Of a DNA stretch of 64,000 bases, positions 34,500 to 42,143 are shown piece after piece (the first letter of the stretch is position 1; every line of letters begins with the position of its first letter). The position numbers and the translations under genes are program-made. The stretch is taken from positions 31,079 to 95,078 of the forward strand of contig CAYZWT010000014.1 in the NCBI GenBank assembly GCA_964482225.1, in the 5' to 3' direction. The notes below the pieces were generated by a model. The model was given only the letters and a program-made list of their open reading frames with translations, was not told the DNA's origin and ran no database searches. Source of the stretch: UBA1429 sp964482225. GTDB lineage: Bacteria > Chloroflexota > Anaerolineae > UBA1429.

Positions 34500-36827
34500 A
34501 TGCGCCCACTGGAAGCGTTGCGCCACCTGTTGAGCGCCGACTATCTATACGCCCCGGCCCCTCTGGCGGGCGGCCAGCGCATGGCGCCCGTGCTCGCTTG
34601 GGCTGCGTTCTGGCTGGCGGTCTGCGGCGCGGCCTGGCTCTGGCGGCGGAGGCTGGCGCTTCGGGGGCGCTCGCCCTGGGCGGCGCATCTCTTGGCGCTG
34701 CTGGGTCTGCTGGGAGGCGCGGCCCTGGCCGCCCAAACGCTCGGCCAGGGGCCCTTTTCGGCGCGCATCTGGAACCTGTCTCTGGCGGCGCTGTCCCTGG
34801 CGCTGCCCGTGGCGCACTGGCTGGCGGGGCGCCCCTGGCCCGCCTGGGCAACGCCCGTGGGGCGCGCCCTGGCCGCCGCCCTCTCGCCCGACGACCCGCC
34901 GCTCCCCTGGCGCTGGCGCGCGCCCTGGCTGCTGTTGCACGCTGCCGGGTTGCTGACCCTGATCCTGACCGATGGCATCGGCGCATGGCTGCCGCTGGCG
35001 GCCATTGCCTGCCTAGGCCTCGCGACGCTGGCCGGGCGGCGGCTGCGCGCCGAGATCCTGGCGCCCCTGCTGCTCGCCTATGGCGCGGCCCTGGTCGCCG
35101 GGCTCCTACGTGGCGCCCTGGGGGTGGATATCGCCCTCTATCGGGCCTACCCCTATCCCGACCCCTGGTCACTCTGGTTCGATGGCCGCACGCCTGTGGC
35201 GATGGCGGCTGCCTGGATGCTGATCACGGCCCTGGCGCTCCTCTGGCGGGCGCGCCCCCGGCCTGGGCTGCTGCTGGCGGGCGCGTCCACGGCGGCGCTG
35301 GCCTGGTGGGCGGCTCTCTATGCCCGCCACCTGAGCCACGGCGCCAGCGCCAGCGACCCTTACTGCTACCTGCAGATGGCCGCCGACCTGGCCGCCACCG
35401 GCAGCCCGCGTCACTTTTTCCCGCTGGCGGAGCTGGCCCACGCGGCCCAGATCCCCGTATGGCCCGTGGCCCCCGTGGGCTATCACCCGCCGCTGGATGG
35501 CTGGGCCGCCACGGTCTGGCCCATTGGCTGGCCCGCCCTGCTGGCGCCTCTCTACCGGATCGGGGGCGAGGCCCTGGCCCTGTGGGGCGCGCCCCTCGCT
35601 TTGCTGGCGGTTGTCTGGCTGACCTACCGGCTGGCGCGGCTGACTATGACCCATCTCGCGCCCCACGAATCGCTGCTGGGCGGGCTGGCCGCCGCCGGTG
35701 TGATGCTCACCTCCTACGAGGCGATCACCCGCAGCCTCGTGCCCATGGGCGACGCCGCCGTGGCGGCCCTGAGCGCCTGCACGCTGCTGGCCCTGCTGCA
35801 CGCCCGCCGCAGCGACCGCTTGGGCTGGAGCGCCGCCGCCGGGCTGGCCCTGGCGCTGGCCTACCACGTGCGCCATCCCCAGCTCCCCCTGGCCCTGGCG
35901 GCCCTGCCCGCCTACCTGCTGGCCCCGTGGCCCGGGCGCCGCAGGCTGCAACATCTGCTGCTGTTCGGGGCGGCGGCCCTGGTCGCGGCGCTGCCCGACC
36001 TGATCTACCACGCGCGGGCCTTTGGGTCGCCCTGGGTCACCGAATCGCCCGAGTGGTTCCTGCTCGCGCCGCGCTACATCGGCGCGGCAGGAGCGCGCCT
36101 GTGGGAGGACGGCCTCTGGCGGCGCAACGAGTTCGGCTATCTCTGGCCTCTGGTGCTCGTGGGCGTTGCTGCGCAGCTACGCTCCCGCCGCGCGCGGGGC
36201 GACGCCTGGGTGCTGCTGGCGGGGTTCGCGGGTGTGCTGCTCTTTCACCTCTGCTATGCCGCCCTGCGCCTGCGCGACCTGATCGGCTTGTTCCCCTGGC
36301 TGGCGCTTTGGGCGGGGTGGGGCGCGGCGGCCCTCTGGCGCTGGGCGACCCGGGGAGCGCGCCCCAACCCACGGCGCGCGGGCGTGCTCCTGTTGCTGCT
36401 GGCTCTCTTGCTGGCCCGCAGCGGGGGCGCGCTGCGCCTGCCCCTGAGTGAACGGGTGCAGACCTTTGGCCATGTCGGCGCGGAGGAGCGGGCCGGGTTC
36501 GCCCAGTTGGCGGCCCTGTTGCCGGAGGGCACCGTGGTGGGGGCCTCCCTCAACGCGGGCGCCATCACGCGCTATACGGGCCACGATGCGGTGCGCCCCG
36601 CCGCCTGGGCGCCCGACGAGTTCGACCGCTTTGTGCAGCAGTTGGCGCTGGCCGGGCGCCCTCTCTACCTGCTGGCCGATGGCGAGGAGATGGCCGCCTG
36701 GCTGCCCGCCGTGGCCGAGCGTTACGGGCTGACCTGCCAGGGCAGCCTGGCGCTGCCCCTCTATGGCCGGGGCGGCCAATCTTTGGAGGGCAGCGCGACC
36801 CTCTACTTGCTGGCGTTCCCGGAATAG
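34500..36827 (+). CDS. Large polytopic membrane protein, GT-C glycosyltransferase-like
   Basis: 775 residues, Ala/Leu/Trp-rich, with about 14 to 16 membrane helices and a hydrophilic C-terminal domain of about 120 residues (from GHVGAEERAGFAQL). After the early helices a loop contains ASDPYCYLQMAADLA followed by GYHPPLDGW, the kind of Asp-bearing first external loop found in GT-C transferases that use polyprenyl-phosphate sugars. No closer family is recognised. GAGAGGAG lies upstream of the ATG. It converges on, and overlaps by 25 bp, the UroD-like gene. Envelope glycan or glycoprotein assembly is a guess. Confidence 0.8.
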   Translation: MRPLEALRHLLSADYLYAPAPLAGGQRMAPVLAWAAFWLAVCGAAWLWRRRLALRGRSPWAAHLLALLGLLGGAALAAQTLGQGPFSARIWNLSLAALSLALPVAHWLAGRPWPAWATPVGRALAAALSPDDPPLPWRWRAPWLLLHAAGLLTLILTDGIGAWLPLAAIACLGLATLAGRRLRAEILAPLLLAYGAALVAGLLRGALGVDIALYRAYPYPDPWSLWFDGRTPVAMAAAWMLITALALLWRARPRPGLLLAGASTAALAWWAALYARHLSHGASASDPYCYLQMAADLAATGSPRHFFPLAELAHAAQIPVWPVAPVGYHPPLDGWAATVWPIGWPALLAPLYRIGGEALALWGAPLALLAVVWLTYRLARLTMTHLAPHESLLGGLAAAGVMLTSYEAITRSLVPMGDAAVAALSACTLLALLHARRSDRLGWSAAAGLALALAYHVRHPQLPLALAALPAYLLAPWPGRRRLQHLLLFGAAALVAALPDLIYHARAFGSPWVTESPEWFLLAPRYIGAAGARLWEDGLWRRNEFGYLWPLVLVGVAAQLRSRRARGDAWVLLAGFAGVLLFHLCYAALRLRDLIGLFPWLALWAGWGAAALWRWATRGARPNPRRAGVLLLLLALLLARSGGALRLPLSERVQTFGHVGAEERAGFAQLAALLPEGTVVGASLNAGAITRYTGHDAVRPAAWAPDEFDRFVQQLALAGRPLYLLADGEEMAAWLPAVAERYGLTCQGSLALPLYGRGGQSLEGSATLYLLAFPE

Positions 36828-37867
36828 GCAGGCGCGGCCCAGCGCTGCCGTAGATAGTCCATATAGTACAGGGCGTTGGCGAGGGGGACGTTGCTGGGGA
36901 TGTGGTTGCCCACGGCGAACACCAGGCCGCGACACCGGGGCGCCAGAGCCAAGGTGGCGTCCACCTCGCGGCGGATGTCTGCGGGCGCGCCAAAGGTCAA
37001 GGTGCGGGCATCCACCATGCTAGAGATGATCCCCACGCTCTGGCCATAGCGCTCCACCACCGGCGCCAGGGCCGTTATCGGCTCGAAGCAGAGCACGTCG
37101 GCCCCCGCCTCTACCAGATCGTCCACGAACAGGCTCATGTCGCCATCAGAGGTATAGATCACCTTCTTGCCCGCCTGGTGCAGCACCCGCCACAGCTCGC
37201 GATAGCGGGGGAATACCTCAGCCCTGTAAAAATCGGGGCGCATGAACGGCCCCTGGCTCCAGACCATGTCGTCGTGGCACATAAAGAACTCGATCTCGGT
37301 GGCGGCCCAGGCGCGGACGTGGTGCAGCGTCTGTCGGTGGATGCCGTCCAGCACGCGGGCGAACCGCGTGGGGTAGGCGGCGGCCTCCAGCAGCATCTCC
37401 CAGCCCAGGATGGCGATGGCCCCCGAGATCAGCGTGCGGTAGATGCCGCCCATGTTCACCTGATCGGGATAGTCGGCGCAGGTCCGGGCATAGCGCCCCC
37501 GGTAATAGCTCACTAACTCGTCATAATCCAGTAGCCCATATTCCGCTACGGCATCCAGGGCCAGGGCCTCGTCCACACTGCGAAAAGGGCAGGGGGCGGC
37601 CTCGCGCCGGTCCACGCCGCCCTCCAGGAACTCGGCGTGGCCCATATCCGTCACCCGCCCGCGCTGCTCCCAGGGGAGCGGGCCATCGTCGGTAGACCAG
37701 ATGATGTCCATCTCCCAGGCGTCCATAAAGGCCCGCTCCTGGGCCATGCCCGGCTCGGCGATGCCGGTGACGGCCTGCTTGAGGCGAGCATGGCTGCAAT
37801 ACTCGGTGTGCGCCAGGCGCGGGGTGGGTTGCAGGTTCAGGGCGGCCCGGCCGATCTCGTAACTCAT
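36803..37867 (-). CDS. Uroporphyrinogen decarboxylase-like protein
   Basis: 354 residues from ATG 37867, chosen for the AAGGAG site upstream. It has the URO-D-fold pattern of the MtaA/CmuA/HemE superfamily: FMCHDDMVWSQGPFMRPDFY, KKVIYTSDGDMSLFVDDLVEAGADVLCFEP, and FAVGNHIPSNVPLANALYY at the end. These are closest in style to the many UroD-like proteins of unknown substrate in Chloroflexota. The N-terminal Arg-rich HemE motif is absent, so true heme synthesis is unlikely; a corrinoid methyltransferase-type or unknown reaction is possible. Confidence 0.83.
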   Translation of the reverse strand: MSYEIGRAALNLQPTPRLAHTEYCSHARLKQAVTGIAEPGMAQERAFMDAWEMDIIWSTDDGPLPWEQRGRVTDMGHAEFLEGGVDRREAAPCPFRSVDEALALDAVAEYGLLDYDELVSYYRGRYARTCADYPDQVNMGGIYRTLISGAIAILGWEMLLEAAAYPTRFARVLDGIHRQTLHHVRAWAATEIEFFMCHDDMVWSQGPFMRPDFYRAEVFPRYRELWRVLHQAGKKVIYTSDGDMSLFVDDLVEAGADVLCFEPITALAPVVERYGQSVGIISSMVDARTLTFGAPADIRREVDATLALAPRCRGLVFAVGNHIPSNVPLANALYYMDYLRQRWAAPAYSGNASK

Positions 37868-37902
37868 GGGGGTCGGCTCCTTGTGTGGGTGCAAGCTGGG
37901 CT

Positions 37903-37931
37903 ATGATAGGCGCTGTGGGCGCGGGCGTCCA
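37903..37931 (-). promoter_or_regulatory. Possible promoter of the UroD-like gene
   Basis: Minus strand TGGACG (37926-37931), a 17-bp spacer and TATCAT (37903-37908), 36 bp upstream of the start codon. Confidence 0.5.
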
Positions 37932-37956
37932 CCCCGATTGCTGTTCCCCAAAGTGA

Positions 37957-38367
37957 CGTGTCAGTTCAGACTTGAGGGGACGAGTTCGTGACCGCGTGTG
38001 CAAACAGCTATGCGCGCCAAAGACGCTGGAGGGCGGGCGTCTCGCCCGCCTACGCTGCGCAGCAGCGTCCAAAGTGCAGCGCTAAGCAAAGTGATCTGTT
38101 CCTGCTTCGTCCAGGACTCGGCTTTGTGACATTCACCCTCAGTCGACGATAGGACGTTACCAGCAACATCACGCTGCATGGTAACGTCGCGCTGCTAGGA
38201 GCGTTGCCATGCTTGCATCGTGGCGGGCGAGACGCCCGCCCTCCAATCTGCCTTGCCGCTGCACTTGGCTCACGACGGGTGGTGCGCCGTATGAGTGGAG
38301 AATCACTCGCTATGGCAACTCATGTAAGGTTGGCCTGTCACCCCCCCCTCGAATCTGAACTGACACG
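37957..38367. mobile_element. MITE-like element, 411 bp, nested inverted repeats
   Basis: Outer inverted repeats of 23 bp (37957-37979 and 38345-38367) match at 21 of 23 positions and share CGTGTCAGTTCAGA exactly. Nested inside is a perfect 24-bp inverted repeat (38027-38050 and 38222-38245), each arm being itself a TGGAGGGCGGGCG-type palindrome, and a central 9-bp stem ACGTTACCA / TGGTAACGT (38154-38162, 38179-38187). There is no coding frame of note. No clear target-site duplication is seen, so mobility is inferred from symmetry only. It fills most of the 549-bp gap between the UroD-like gene and the ferredoxin. Confidence 0.55.
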
Positions 38368-38402
38368 ATGTGACTTTTATCGTATACAACGCCGCCCCAT
38401 CT

Positions 38403-38410
38403 GCTACAAT
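38403..38410 (+). promoter_or_regulatory. Extended -10 element of the ferredoxin gene
   Basis: TGC-TACAAT (TG 38402-38403, hexamer 38405-38410) with no convincing -35 box. It is only 6 bp upstream of the ATG at 38417, which predicts a leaderless or nearly leaderless transcript; no ribosome binding site is present between them. Confidence 0.4.
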
Positions 38411-38416
38411 GGGTAT

Positions 38417-38686
38417 ATGACTAACAATGCCAACAACCCGCCGGAGCAGGCCCTGCCGCAGAACGAGCCGTGTGTGTGCGCCGTCCGGTGCTGCGCCTGC
38501 GGGGCGTGCATTGAGGTGTGCCAGCGCGGCGTGCTGGCCGCCGGTGAGCACGGCCCCTACGTGGCGTACCCCGAACTGTGCGATGCCTGCCTGGCCTGCG
38601 AACAAGCCTGCCCCGAGGGGGCCATCGAAGTCTCGTTCGCCATCGTCTGGGCCGAGCCCCTGCCCGACGCATCCGATCAAGCCTGA
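38417..38686 (+). CDS. Small 2[4Fe-4S] ferredoxin-like protein
   Basis: 89 residues from ATG 38417. Two C-x2-C-x2-C-x3-C cluster motifs are visible, CCACGACIEVC (about residues 25-35) and CDACLACEQACPEG (about 55-68), so two cubane clusters are expected. The first motif lacks the usual Pro after its last Cys. An extra CVC precedes the first motif. It is the first gene of a run ferredoxin / IscS-like / IscU / TusA / DsrE2 with a 13-bp gap to the next gene, so electron transfer to sulfur or Fe-S chemistry of that cluster is likely. Confidence 0.88.
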   Translation: MTNNANNPPEQALPQNEPCVCAVRCCACGACIEVCQRGVLAAGEHGPYVAYPELCDACLACEQACPEGAIEVSFAIVWAEPLPDASDQA

Positions 38687-38699
38687 GGAGGAGGGATTC

Positions 38700-39863
38700 G
38701 TGAACGACCGACTCGTGTATCTGGACAACGCCGCCGCCACCCGCGTGGATGAGCGGGTGATCGAGGCCATGCTGCCCTATATGACCGAGAGCTATGCCGT
38801 GGCCACCTCGCAATTCGGCTATTCCCTGGGCCTGGCCTCCAAAGAGGCGCTGGATAGCGCCCGCGCCGCGTTGGCGGCCCTCCTGGGCGCCGCGCCGGAG
38901 GAGTTTGTCTTTACCTCCGGCAGCGCTGAATCCAGCAACATGGCTATCAAGGGCGTGGCCCTGGCCCTGGGCGAGAAAAAAGGCCGCCACATCATCAGCA
39001 CGGCCATCGAGGATTTTCCTGTGCTGCACAGCGCCCGCAGCCTGGAGCGCCAGGGGTTCAGCGTGGATCATGTGCGGCTGGACGAGTATGGCCGCGTTGA
39101 TCTGGAGCACCTGCGCGAGCTGATCCGCCCGGATACGACCCTGGTCTCCATCCAGGCCGCCAACCAAGAGATCGGGACCCTGCAAGACCTGGACGCCATC
39201 GGGGCCATCTGCCGCGAAAGGGGCGTCTTGCTGCATAGCGACGCCACCCACTCTTTTGGGCGCGTGCCCCTGGACGTGCGCCAGACGCCCGTGGACCTGC
39301 TGACCGTCTCGGCCCACACACTGCACGGCCCCAAGGGGATCGGCGGCCTGTATGTGCGCAAGGGCACGCCCCTGAACAAGTGGATGGATGGCGGCTTTCA
39401 AGAGTTCAACCTGCGGGGTGGGGTGGAGAACATCCCCGATGCCGTGGGCTTTGCCAGGGCCATCGAGCTGGTGACGCCAGAAGAGACAGCGCGCCTGCAA
39501 GAGATGCGCGACCGGCTGACCGCGCGCCTGCTCGGCATCTCCCAATCGCGGGTGAACGGCCATCCCGAGCAGCGCCTGCCCCACAACGCCAACATCTCGT
39601 TCCGCTTTGTCGAGGGCGAGTCGGTGCTGCTGCACCTGGACCTGCGCGGTTTTGCCGTCAGCACGGGCTCGGCCTGTTTCAGCCGCTCGCTGGAGGGCAG
39701 CCACGTGATTCTGGGCATCGGCGGCAACCACGAGCGCGCCCACGGCTCGATCCGTTTCACCTTTGGCCGCTATAACGAGCCGGGGGATGTGGAGCGCGTG
39801 GCCGAGACACTGGCCGATGTGGTGGCCCGTTTGAGAGAGATCAGCCCTTTGGGGAAGGAGTAG
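38700..39863 (+). CDS. IscS/NifS-like protein lacking the PLP lysine
   Basis: 387 residues from GTG 38700, preceded by GAGGAGGG. Class V aminotransferase fold with LDNAAATRVD at the start, FTSGSAESSNMAIKG, HSDATHSFG and STGSACFSRSLEG with Cys326 in the catalytic-cysteine loop. The PLP-lysine motif S-G-H-K-x-x-G-P-K-G of cysteine desulfurases reads SAHTLHGPKG here, with Thr207 (ACA, 39318-39320) in place of Lys. The PLP-stacking His is Asp105 and the Gln next to the PLP Asp is His184. It is therefore unlikely to be a normal desulfurase; I recall that the Archaeoglobus IscS was reported to lack activity for a comparable reason. It may act with the adjacent IscU as a cysteine-ligand donor or scaffold partner. 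Confidence 0.87.
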   Translation: MNDRLVYLDNAAATRVDERVIEAMLPYMTESYAVATSQFGYSLGLASKEALDSARAALAALLGAAPEEFVFTSGSAESSNMAIKGVALALGEKKGRHIISTAIEDFPVLHSARSLERQGFSVDHVRLDEYGRVDLEHLRELIRPDTTLVSIQAANQEIGTLQDLDAIGAICRERGVLLHSDATHSFGRVPLDVRQTPVDLLTVSAHTLHGPKGIGGLYVRKGTPLNKWMDGGFQEFNLRGGVENIPDAVGFARAIELVTPEETARLQEMRDRLTARLLGISQSRVNGHPEQRLPHNANISFRFVEGESVLLHLDLRGFAVSTGSACFSRSLEGSHVILGIGGNHERAHGSIRFTFGRYNEPGDVERVAETLADVVARLREISPLGKE

Positions 39864-39866
39864 AGC

Positions 39867-40502
39867 ATGACACTGCCATATAGCGAACTGGTGATGGAGC
39901 ATTTCCGCAACCCGCGCAACGTGGGGCGCATTGAGGAGCCGGATGCCAAGGCCCTGGAGGGCAGCCCCGCCTGCGGCGACATGGTCGCGGTCTATCTCAG
40001 GGTGGACGAGGAGAGCCACCGCATTGACGATATCAAGTTCGAGTCCTATGGCTGCGCCTCGAATATCGCCACCGGCTCGATCATTACCGAGCTGGCCAAG
40101 GGCAAGACCATCGAAGAGGCCAAGACCATCTCATGGGAGCAGGCGGCCGGCGCCCTGGGGGGGCTGCCGCCCGTCAAGGTGCATTGTTCGGTGCTGGCGG
40201 TGGACGGCCTGCGGGCCGCCATCCAGAACTATGAGGAGCGCCACGGCCTGGTGGCCGAGCGCGTGCCCACCGACGCGGTGGAGGTGCGCCACCGCCTCAA
40301 GCACGTGATGAACCCCGAGGTGGGGCTGGACCTGGTGCGCACCAAGCTGGTGCAAGAGATCGAGGTGGCCGAGGGCGTGGTGCGCGTGGCCCTGGATATG
40401 GCCGAGGACCACCAGTTCGCCAACAACATCCGCGAAGAGATCGTGGAAAAGATCGAGCCCCTGTGGGATGTAGAGCGGGTCATCGTCGAGTTTGTGGGCT
40501 AG
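39867..40502 (+). CDS. IscU/NifU-type Fe-S scaffold fused to a MIP18 (DUF59) domain
   Basis: 211 residues, starting 4 bp after the IscS-like stop with a GGGGAAGGAG site. The IscU domain (about 1-125) retains all three cluster Cys (C36 in PACGD, C63 in GCASN, C107 in VHCS), Asp38, and LPPVK just before C107. The C-terminal part (about 135-211: VRHRLKHVMNPEVGLDLV...VERVIVEFVG) looks like a MIP18/PaaD-type domain, found in proteins for Fe-S insertion such as SufT. The fusion suggests assembly and delivery in one polypeptide. Confidence 0.88.
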   Translation: MTLPYSELVMEHFRNPRNVGRIEEPDAKALEGSPACGDMVAVYLRVDEESHRIDDIKFESYGCASNIATGSIITELAKGKTIEEAKTISWEQAAGALGGLPPVKVHCSVLAVDGLRAAIQNYEERHGLVAERVPTDAVEVRHRLKHVMNPEVGLDLVRTKLVQEIEVAEGVVRVALDMAEDHQFANNIREEIVEKIEPLWDVERVIVEFVG

Positions 40503-40506
40503 CGCA

Positions 40507-40529
40507 TGCTGGGTGGGTACCACCCAGCA
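40507..40529. repeat. Perfect hairpin after the IscU gene
   Basis: TGCTGGGTGG and CCACCCAGCA with a 3-nt loop, 5 bp after the IscU stop. No T tract follows, so it is more likely an mRNA-stability or processing hairpin than a terminator. 40530-40652 has no gene. Confidence 0.5.
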
Positions 40530-40652
40530 CGAAAATGGCGCAGGCTCACTTGTGGAATCTCGCAGAGAGGATGCGGTAGGGGAGAACGGCGCATTCATGC
40601 GCTGTGTTCGCCCACTTTGCGAACCTGTTTTCGGAATATGGAGGGGGAGAAC

Positions 40653-40874
40653 ATGGCCGAGATACATGTGGACGTGCGCGGAGAGACCTGCCCGGTGCCC
40701 CTGGTGGAGATGCGCAAGGCGGTGCGCCGCGCCCAGCCGGGCGACGTGATCGAGATCGTGGGAACGCACCCGGCCTCGCAAAAAGAGATCCCCATGGCCG
40801 TCGAGGCCCTGGCCCTCGAGTTGCTGGCCGTCGAGGGAGAGCCCGATAACTGGGTCATCCGCATCCGCCGCTAG
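40653..40874 (+). CDS. TusA-family sulfurtransferase
   Basis: 73 residues from ATG 40653, preceded by GGAGGGGGAG. It carries the hallmark R-G-E-T-C-P-V-P motif with the persulfide-carrying Cys13, then a short alpha/beta fold ending in WVIRIRR. TusA proteins carry sulfane sulfur as a cysteine persulfide to thiouridine, molybdopterin or oxidative sulfur pathways. It sits 8 bp before a DsrE2 gene, a pairing common in sulfur-trafficking clusters. Confidence 0.92.
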   Translation: MAEIHVDVRGETCPVPLVEMRKAVRRAQPGDVIEIVGTHPASQKEIPMAVEALALELLAVEGEPDNWVIRIRR

Positions 40875-40882
40875 GAGGCAAC

Positions 40883-41302
40883 ATGGCAGATCGCACCACC
40901 ATCGTGGTCGCCAGCGGCGACATGGACAAGCTCTATAGCGCCCTGATCATCGCCAACGGCTCCCTCTCTATGGGCATGGAGGTCTCGCTCTATTTCACCT
41001 TTTGGGGGCTGGAGCGCCTGAAAAAAGGCGGCCTGGAAAAGGGCGCCCTCTCCAAGATGCACATGCTGGGCCTGGGCAAGCTCTTTATGAACTGGCGCAT
41101 GCGCAAGGCCAATGTGGCGTCGCTCCAGCGCTTGCTGAACGATTTCAAGGAACTAGGCGGCAAGATCATTGCCTGCGAGATGACCATGGAGATCATGGGC
41201 GTTACTCGCGACAGCCTGCAAGAGGACCTGATTGACGAGTACGGCGCTGTGGGCGCCTATATTCACGACGCGCGCCAGTCCAACATCACCTTGTTCATCT
41301 AG
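40883..41302 (+). CDS. DsrE/DsrF-like (DsrE2) protein
   Basis: 139 residues. Starts with TTIVVASGDMDKLYSALIIANG and has SLYFTFWGLERLKKGG and a single central Cys in GGKIIACEMTMEIMG (about residue 97), as in the DsrE2 (DUF1641-unrelated, DrsE_2) group, whose members bind persulfides and partner TusA. The Met-rich segment KMHMLGLGKLFMNWRMRK lies between. A peripheral membrane association has been suggested for this group. Role in this cluster inferred as sulfane-sulfur transfer. Confidence 0.88.
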   Translation: MADRTTIVVASGDMDKLYSALIIANGSLSMGMEVSLYFTFWGLERLKKGGLEKGALSKMHMLGLGKLFMNWRMRKANVASLQRLLNDFKELGGKIIACEMTMEIMGVTRDSLQEDLIDEYGAVGAYIHDARQSNITLFI

Positions 41303-41348
41303 CAGAGACGACGTCGGGCTGTAGGTTCAGCGCATGCAGCATGTAGTA

Positions 41349-41371
41349 GGGGTGACGCAATGCGTCGCCCC
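41349..41371. repeat. Small palindromic repeat GGGGTGACGC / GCGTCGCCCC
   Basis: Imperfect hairpin in the 138-bp gap between DsrE2 and PfpI. The motif GGGGCGACGCA-type palindromes look like dispersed intergenic repeats, but only one copy is seen here. Confidence 0.4.
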
Positions 41372-41440
41372 AAACAGAAAAAACAAGAAAAATACAATAC
41401 AAGCCCCTATCAGAGACAGACTATCTTTCAGGAGGTTATC

Positions 41441-41959
41441 ATGAGTCTCAAAGGAAAACGAGTCGCAGTACTGGTCGAGGAGATATATGAGGATCAGGAA
41501 CTCTGGTATCCCTACTATCGCCTGCTAGAGGCGGGCGCTGAGGTAACCATCGTGGGCCCCAAGGCCCAGACGTATGGCAGCAAGCATGGCTACCCGGCCA
41601 CGGCCGAGCGAGCTGCGTCGGAGGTGAGCGCCGATGATTTCGACGCCGTCATGATCCCCGGCGGGTACGCGCCCGACCGTATGCGCCGCTACGAGAGCAT
41701 CCTCAAGCTGGTGCGCGGCATCCATGAAAAGGGCGGCGTGGTGGCGTTCATCTGCCACGCGGGCTGGGTGCCCATCTCGGCAGGCATCCTCAAGGGCAGG
41801 CGCGTCACCGGCGTGGGCGCCATCAAGGATGACCTGGTAAACGCCGGGGCCACCTTTTTGGACGAGCCGGTGGTGGTGGATAGCAACTTGGTCAGCTCGC
41901 GCACGCCGGCCGACCTGCCGGTGTTCCTGCCCGCCATCATCGAGGCGATGGGCGGCTGA
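41441..41959 (+). CDS. DJ-1/PfpI family protein
   Basis: 172 residues from ATG 41441, with a perfect AGGAGGT site 4 bp upstream. GKRVAVLVEEIYEDQELWYP contains the conserved early Glu, PGGYAPDRMRR the mid loop, and FICHAGWVPISAG the nucleophile-elbow Cys followed by His. PfpI-type members have been described as intracellular proteases, deglycases or glyoxalases; the reaction here is not determined. It follows the sulfur-transfer genes and precedes superoxide reductase, consistent with stress protection. Confidence 0.92.
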   Translation: MSLKGKRVAVLVEEIYEDQELWYPYYRLLEAGAEVTIVGPKAQTYGSKHGYPATAERAASEVSADDFDAVMIPGGYAPDRMRRYESILKLVRGIHEKGGVVAFICHAGWVPISAGILKGRRVTGVGAIKDDLVNAGATFLDEPVVVDSNLVSSRTPADLPVFLPAIIEAMGG

Positions 41960-41972
41960 ACGATCTGGCGCG

Positions 41973-42016
41973 CAGGCCGCCGGAGCGGCAGCAGCCCTGT
42001 CCGGCGGCCTGTTTTT
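41973..42016 (+). terminator. Rho-independent terminator after PfpI
   Basis: 12-bp stem CAGGCCGCCGGA / TCCGGCGGCCTG with a 15-nt loop, followed by TTTTT. Separates the sulfur/PfpI genes from superoxide reductase. Confidence 0.88.
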
Positions 42017-42143
42017 GCCTGGAAATCTCCCGGTCATTATGGTAATATTACTTGGTGAGGCGTGATAGGGTCCCTCTGGTCGTTTGGGGGCCTTGCACGA
42101 TATAGGTTCGTCGGTTGTTAGCGCATTATAGGAGGATAGGGCA

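Noticed and set aside
34478..36451. 657-codon frame overlapping the GT-C gene
   Set aside because: Translation is Arg/Gly/Ala-rich and lacks hydrophobic segments, whereas the frame from 34500 gives a consistent polytopic protein with promoter and start site.
37957..38367. Target-site duplication around the MITE-like element
   Set aside because: Flanks AAGTGA and ATGTGA look alike but are not identical duplications abutting both ends, so no TSD is claimed.
40506..40652. An N-terminal extension of TusA from an upstream in-frame codon at 40506
   Set aside because: The extension has no TusA similarity and covers a strong hairpin; ATG 40653 has an excellent ribosome binding site.
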